Of a stretch of DNA of 64,000 bases, positions 60,068 through 64,000 are shown one piece after another. Source of the DNA: Corticicoccus populi (lineage in GTDB: Bacteria; Bacillota; Bacilli; Staphylococcales; Salinicoccaceae); assembly GCF_042686195.1 (NCBI RefSeq), contig NZ_JBHUOQ010000001.1, positions 186,001 to 250,000 of the forward strand, in the 5' to 3' direction. The translations under genes and the position numbers were made by a program. A model generated the notes under the pieces. The model was given only the letters and a program-made list of their open reading frames with translations, did not search any database and had not been told where the DNA came from. Within the stretch, counting starts at the first letter, position 1; every line of letters starts with the position of its first letter.

Positions 60068-61828
60068 ATGCGAAATACAAAAATCGTTTGTACAATCGGT
60101 CCTGCGTCTGAAGCACCGGAAAAATTAGAGCAGTTAATGATAGAGGGTATGAATGTTGCCCGTCTGAACTTCTCACACGGGGATCATGAAGAGCATAAAG
60201 GACGGATTGATAATATCCGTAAAGTAGCAGAGAAACTTGATAAAAATATCGGTATTCTGCTTGATACAAAAGGTCCCGAAATCAGAACACACAATATGAC
60301 AGGCGGTGCTGTCGAACTGTCAAAAGGTACTGACATTATTGTATCCATGGACGAAGTGGAAGGTACTGCTGAAAAATTCTCTATCACATATCAGGAGTTG
60401 ATTGATGATGTGGATGCCGGCAACCGTATTTTACTGGATGACGGTTTAATTGAACTTGAAGTGACAAGTATTTCGAAAGAAAAAAATGAAATCTACTGTA
60501 AAGTTTTAAATGACGGCGTTTTAAAAAATAAAAAAGGAGTCAATGTCCCTGGTGTATCTGTAAAACTTCCTGGTATTACTGAAAAGGACCGTGCAGATAT
60601 CATTTTCGGTATCGGTGAAGGCGTTGACTTTATCGCAGCAAGTTTCATCAGAAGAAACAGTGATGTTCTTGAAATCAGAGAGCTTCTTGAAGAGTATAAT
60701 GCAGGACACATCGGCATTATTCCTAAAATCGAAAATCAGGAAGGTATCGACAACATTGACAGTATCCTTGATGTTTCCGACGGTTTAATGGTTGCAAGAG
60801 GGGATCTTGGTGTTGAAATCCCGCCTGAATCCGTACCAATGGTTCAGAAAGATTTGATTAAGAAATGTAACTATTTAGGTAAACCTGTAATTACAGCAAC
60901 ACAGATGCTTGACTCCATGCAGGTGAACCCGAGATGTACACGTGCAGAAGCAAGTGATGTTGCGAATGCGATTTATGATGGAACAGATGCAGTAATGCTG
61001 AGTGGAGAGACTGCAGCGGGTGATTATCCTGTCGAAGCTGTCCGTACGATGACTTCAATCGCTAATTCAGCAGAAGCGGCACAGGATTATAAAAAATTAC
61101 TGTCCGAGCGTACAAAAACCCAGCAGCCGAACCTGGTAACAGCGATTGGTGTTTCTGTTGCCCACACAGCATTGAATTTGAACTGTAAGGCGATTATCGC
61201 TGCAACAGAGTCCGGTCATACCGGTAAAATGATTTCCAAATACCGTCCGCATGCAGATATTATTGCGGTGACACCGCATGAGCATGTTGCAAGACATCTG
61301 GCGCTCGTTTGGGGCGTACATCCGATTGTGACTGACGGTACGAAAAATACAGACCATCTGTTAAATACTTCTGTGACTGCAACTATTGATAAAGGTTATG
61401 CAGGTTATGGAGACTTATTAATCATTACAGCAGGTGTACCGACTGGTAAATCAGGATCTACAAACCTGATGAAGCTTCATGTAGTGGGCGATGTACTCGT
61501 TAAAGCACAGGGTATCGGCCGCAGAAGTACAGTGGCAGAATCAGTGGTTGTTCATTCTGCAAAAGATTTAAAAGATAAGAACGTTGAAGGCAAAATCGTA
61601 GTTGTACAGTCTGTAGAGCCTGAATATACTGAGAGCCTTGAAAAAGCAGCAGGTCTTGTGACAGTTGAAGGCGGACTGACGAGCCACGGTGCAATCGTCG
61701 GTTTGAATATCGGTCTTCCGACTATTGTCGGTGCTGAGAATGCACTGGATGTAATCACTGACGGTATGCTTGTTACAATTGATTCAGAGCAGGGAGCTAT
61801 TTATAACGGCCACGCGAACGTGCTGTAA
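60068..61828 (+). CDS. pyk: Pyruvate kinase with C-terminal PEP-utiliser domain
   Basis: A 586-aa enzyme that converts PEP and ADP to pyruvate and ATP. The barrel has 'ARLNFSHG', 'IPKIENQEG' (catalytic Lys near 219) and 'MVARGDLGVEIP'. The extra C-terminal domain of about 110 residues contains 'EGGLTSHGAIVGLNIGLP', the PEP-utilising His loop found in Bacillus/Staphylococcus. Start at 60068 after GGAGGAAAA. Confidence 0.97.
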   Translation: MRNTKIVCTIGPASEAPEKLEQLMIEGMNVARLNFSHGDHEEHKGRIDNIRKVAEKLDKNIGILLDTKGPEIRTHNMTGGAVELSKGTDIIVSMDEVEGTAEKFSITYQELIDDVDAGNRILLDDGLIELEVTSISKEKNEIYCKVLNDGVLKNKKGVNVPGVSVKLPGITEKDRADIIFGIGEGVDFIAASFIRRNSDVLEIRELLEEYNAGHIGIIPKIENQEGIDNIDSILDVSDGLMVARGDLGVEIPPESVPMVQKDLIKKCNYLGKPVITATQMLDSMQVNPRCTRAEASDVANAIYDGTDAVMLSGETAAGDYPVEAVRTMTSIANSAEAAQDYKKLLSERTKTQQPNLVTAIGVSVAHTALNLNCKAIIAATESGHTGKMISKYRPHADIIAVTPHEHVARHLALVWGVHPIVTDGTKNTDHLLNTSVTATIDKGYAGYGDLLIITAGVPTGKSGSTNLMKLHVVGDVLVKAQGIGRRSTVAESVVVHSAKDLKDKNVEGKIVVVQSVEPEYTESLEKAAGLVTVEGGLTSHGAIVGLNIGLPTIVGAENALDVITDGMLVTIDSEQGAIYNGHANVL

Positions 61829-61852
61829 TATAATATTTGTTAATAAAAATTA

Positions 61853-61884
61853 AGAAGGCTGTGGAAATTTCACAGTCTTTTTAT
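61853..61884 (+). terminator. Terminator after pyk
   Basis: Stem AAGGCTGTG / CACAGTCTT (one mismatch) followed by a T-run. Confidence 0.85.
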
Positions 61885-61979
61885 TTTTGATAAATGAAGT
61901 ATTTTCCAAGAAGCGTTCTGCATGGTTAGTGTTGCAAATGAATTCATTACATTTGTATAATGAGAGTGAGGTGCATATT

Positions 61980-62777
61980 ATGAAAAGATACTTAGTACTA
62001 ATGTTTTTAACAGCCGGGGTATTGGCGGCGTGTAATAATGAGCCGGTTGAAGAAACCACTGAAGAGGAAACACCCGCTGAAGAAACGGATAATCAAAGTA
62101 ATACTGATTCCGAGGCTGAAGAAGAAAGCGGCGAAAGCGATGAAGGCAGTGACGAAAGCAGTGAGAATACGGATGTTGATTTAACGGCAGAGGGAATTAT
62201 AGATGAATCGATCCGTCAGTACGGAGATACATTGAGCTATGAAATGAGGCACAATTATGTAATTTCAAGTGGAGATGACGAAGAGGAAATCCGGTTGATT
62301 ACGACACGCAGCGACCAAAATGAACTGAAAGTGGACGTGAATACACCGGATGATACATTTTCACATTACATTATTGAAGGGGAGCATTTTATTTATATTG
62401 ATGGTGATTTTGAGTTCCAGGAAGAAGACGTTGATATTTCAGGTTCATCCTACGGGGATATTGTTTCAGGTCTGGAACCATTCAAAGATGCATCATTTTC
62501 TGAAACTGAAGACGGCTATGTTTTGACAAAAACAATAGAAAATGATGAGGCGTTTGCCGAGCTTCTGCCTGAAGAGCTGATTTCTGAAATTCCGGAAGGC
62601 GGAGCGGAAGGGACGATTGAACTGCTGTTTAATAATGACTTCCAATTTAATGGATCGAATCTCGATGTAACTCTGGAAGAAGACGGAGAGACTTATCAAT
62701 TAACGTCAAATAGCACTATCCGCGGTGTCGGGACACTTGATGTGATTGAAAAACCAAACGGTATGTCAGAGCAATAA
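61980..62777 (+). CDS. Lipoprotein with acidic linker and beta-rich C-terminal domain
   Basis: A 265-aa secreted lipoprotein. Signal peptide with lipobox VLAAC at residues 14-18 and a linker of about 50 Glu/Ser/Thr/Asp. The C-terminal domain (about 75-265) has alternating strands ('SFTYE'-like 'TLSYEMRHNYV', 'HYIIEGEHFIYIDGDFEFQ') as in outer-sheet LppX/LolA-like or DUF6612-type lipoproteins. That fold assignment is tentative. The start ATG at 61980 has GTGAGGTG upstream. Between pyk and citZ. Confidence 0.75.
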   Translation: MKRYLVLMFLTAGVLAACNNEPVEETTEEETPAEETDNQSNTDSEAEEESGESDEGSDESSENTDVDLTAEGIIDESIRQYGDTLSYEMRHNYVISSGDDEEEIRLITTRSDQNELKVDVNTPDDTFSHYIIEGEHFIYIDGDFEFQEEDVDISGSSYGDIVSGLEPFKDASFSETEDGYVLTKTIENDEAFAELLPEELISEIPEGGAEGTIELLFNNDFQFNGSNLDVTLEEDGETYQLTSNSTIRGVGTLDVIEKPNGMSEQ

Positions 62778-62844
62778 GTTTATCTTATGAAATGATATAA
62801 GATAATTAACTCTTTGTTATAACGGACCCGGGAAGTATGTTATG

Positions 62845-62878
62845 CTGTGAATACCCTTTATTTAAAGGGCTTTCACAG
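62845..62878. promoter_or_regulatory. 34-nt palindrome upstream of citZ
   Basis: CTGTGAA-TA-CCCTTT-ATTT-AAAGGG-CT-TTCACAG is symmetric except for the central 2-nt mismatches and lacks a T-run, so it is not a good terminator. It may be an operator or an mRNA hairpin. It sits 124 nt before the citZ start. Confidence 0.45.
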
Positions 62879-62921
62879 TATAAAAGTGGATATTTACATG
62901 CTGCAGTATAACGTTTTGCTT

Positions 62922-62952
62922 TTGTTCACAAAAAGTCATAATTTGATATAAT
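62922..62952 (+). promoter_or_regulatory. Candidate citZ promoter
   Basis: TTGTTC at 62922-62927 and a perfect TATAAT at 62947-62952 (19-nt spacer, slightly long). About 43 nt leader to the ATG. Confidence 0.5.
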
Positions 62953-63001
62953 GTAGTTAACATTCATATTTTAGTGATGAAATTTCAGAGGAGGATATTT
63001 T

Positions 63002-64000
63002 ATGTCTCAAAAGAAAGGTTTAGAGGGGATTGTGGTTGCTGACTCCCGTATCAGTTCAATTATCGGGTCACAGCTCACATATTGCGGTTATGAAATTGAT
63101 GACCTTGCGGAGAATGCATTGTTTGAAGAAGTTGTTTATTTATTATGGAATGACCGCCTGCCGAACCAGCAGGAACTTAAAGAGTTCAGTGATAAATTAT
63201 TTGAATTAATGAATTTAGATGAAAGAATTTACGATCATTTTAAAAATTATCCGATTGAATCTGTGCATCCAATGACTGCACTGCGTACTGCATTGTCATT
63301 CACAGCACATTTTGATGCGAATGCCGAGAATACTTCAGATGCTGCCCAGAAAGAGAAGGCATTGAGAATTCAGGCACAGCTTCCGGCACTCGTGGCATCA
63401 TTTGCCCGTGTCCGCAATAATCAGGAAGTAATCAAACCTAAAAAAGGATTGAGCTATGCTGCGAATTTCCTGTATATGCTGAATGGTGAAACACCGACAG
63501 ACGTACAGGAAGAAGCGATGAATAAAGTACTTGTACTGCAGGCAGATCACGAGTTGAATGCTTCTACATTCACGGCCCGTGTGTGTGTGGCAACTGAATC
63601 AGATATTTACTCAGGCATTACTGCTGCAATCGGCGCATTAAAAGGTCCACTGCACGGCGGAGCAAACGAACAGGTGATGAACATGCTGAAAGAAGTCGGC
63701 TCACTTGATCAGGTTGATGCGTATATTCAAAAGAAAATTGACAACAAAGAAAAGATTATGGGTATCGGTCACAGAGTTTATAAAGAAGGCGACCCGCGTG
63801 CCAAGTATTTGAAACATATGTCGAAGAAGCTGACAGAAGAAAACGGTGAAGGCGAGCTGTTTGAGATTTCCAAGAGAATCGCTGAAATCGTTGAAAAGGA
63901 AAAAGGTCTTCTTCCGAATGTTGATTTCTACAGTGCAACTGTTTATCATTCACTTGGAATTTCTTCAGATCTATTCACACCAATTTTCGCAATGAGCCGT
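63002..64000 (+). CDS. citZ: Citrate synthase, 3' end outside window
   Basis: First 333 codons of a citrate synthase that joins acetyl-CoA and oxaloacetate. Landmarks: 'GLEGIVVADSRIS' start, 'VHPMTALRTALS' near 90, 'HELNAST' near 181 (active-site His), 'GPLHGGANE' near 217 and 'GIGHRVYKEGDPR' near 257. RBS GAGGAGG is 8 nt before the ATG. No stop is reached before the window edge. Confidence 0.96.
   Translation, partial: MSQKKGLEGIVVADSRISSIIGSQLTYCGYEIDDLAENALFEEVVYLLWNDRLPNQQELKEFSDKLFELMNLDERIYDHFKNYPIESVHPMTALRTALSFTAHFDANAENTSDAAQKEKALRIQAQLPALVASFARVRNNQEVIKPKKGLSYAANFLYMLNGETPTDVQEEAMNKVLVLQADHELNASTFTARVCVATESDIYSGITAAIGALKGPLHGGANEQVMNMLKEVGSLDQVDAYIQKKIDNKEKIMGIGHRVYKEGDPRAKYLKHMSKKLTEENGEGELFEISKRIAEIVEKEKGLLPNVDFYSATVYHSLGISSDLFTPIFAMSR

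Overview
This 64 kb window is a chromosomal segment of a low-to-mid GC Firmicute of the family Staphylococcaceae, more likely a Jeotgalicoccus/Salinicoccus-type genus than Staphylococcus itself. That placement is an inference. It rests on gene order shared with Staphylococcus and Bacillus: rpsD / GAF-fRMsr / ezrA / iscS / thiI, then nadK2 | sppA-yteJ-tpx-ytxK-ackA, then usp / ald / cysK / ytkL / ytoI / ytpI / nrnA / dnaE / malic enzyme / accDA / pfkA / pyk / citZ. It also rests on family-level features such as pyruvate kinase with the extra C-terminal PEP-utiliser domain, and on Gram-positive leaderless lipoboxes and strong AGGAGG-type ribosome binding sites.

Layout. (1) 1-9.8 kb: the end of an oligopeptide-binding lipoprotein, a heterodimeric BmrCD-type ABC exporter, a ccdA-ccdC-DUF2621 cluster (cytochrome c maturation), diacetyl/acetoin reductase, an MFS exporter and a small membrane protein. 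(2) 9.8-15.6 kb: a DUF418 membrane protein and a complete Bce/Vra-type antimicrobial peptide sensing and detoxification module (response regulator, intramembrane-sensing kinase, ABC ATPase, ten-TM permease). (3) 15.6-25.4 kb: three 92-bp tandem repeats, then small enzymes (C45 Ntn-hydrolase, histidine phosphatase, alpha/beta hydrolase, GNAT-M20 pair), a tandem crcB fluoride-channel pair, an acidic lipoprotein, a membrane-tethered thermonuclease, a cold-shock protein and an SDR. (4) 25.4-27.0 kb: a 6-phospho-beta-glucosidase behind a BglG/LicT-type antiterminator leader. (5) 27.0-29.4 kb: an AT-rich degraded accessory patch with the remains of what looks like a polymorphic toxin (Ntox50-like) and its intact small partner gene, plus a frameshifted gene coupled to a membrane protein. 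(6) 29.6-42.8 kb: conserved core, from rpsD with a long leader to ackA. (7) 42.8-43.9 kb: a small insertion bounded by a diverged second copy of the 3' end of ackA. (8) 43.9-64 kb: conserved core metabolism ending inside citZ.

How the genes work together. The right half is a central-carbon block: pfkA and pyk (lower glycolysis), malic enzyme (pyruvate/NADPH), accD/accA (malonyl-CoA), ackA (acetate overflow), ald (alanine catabolism) and citZ (TCA entry). iscS-thiI supply sulfur for 4-thiouridine in tRNA. The aminotransferase-ridA pair is a reaction plus enamine clean-up. nrnA-dnaE link RNA-fragment recycling and replication. No tRNA, rRNA, CRISPR array, intact transposase or intact prophage was found. 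The less ordinary parts are the two AT-rich accessory patches (27-29.4 kb and 42.8-43.7 kb), the 92-bp repeats and several RNA-level control structures. No convincing wholly new system is intact here. The best candidates are the toxin/partner remnant and the two-gene unit at 28.3-29.3 kb.
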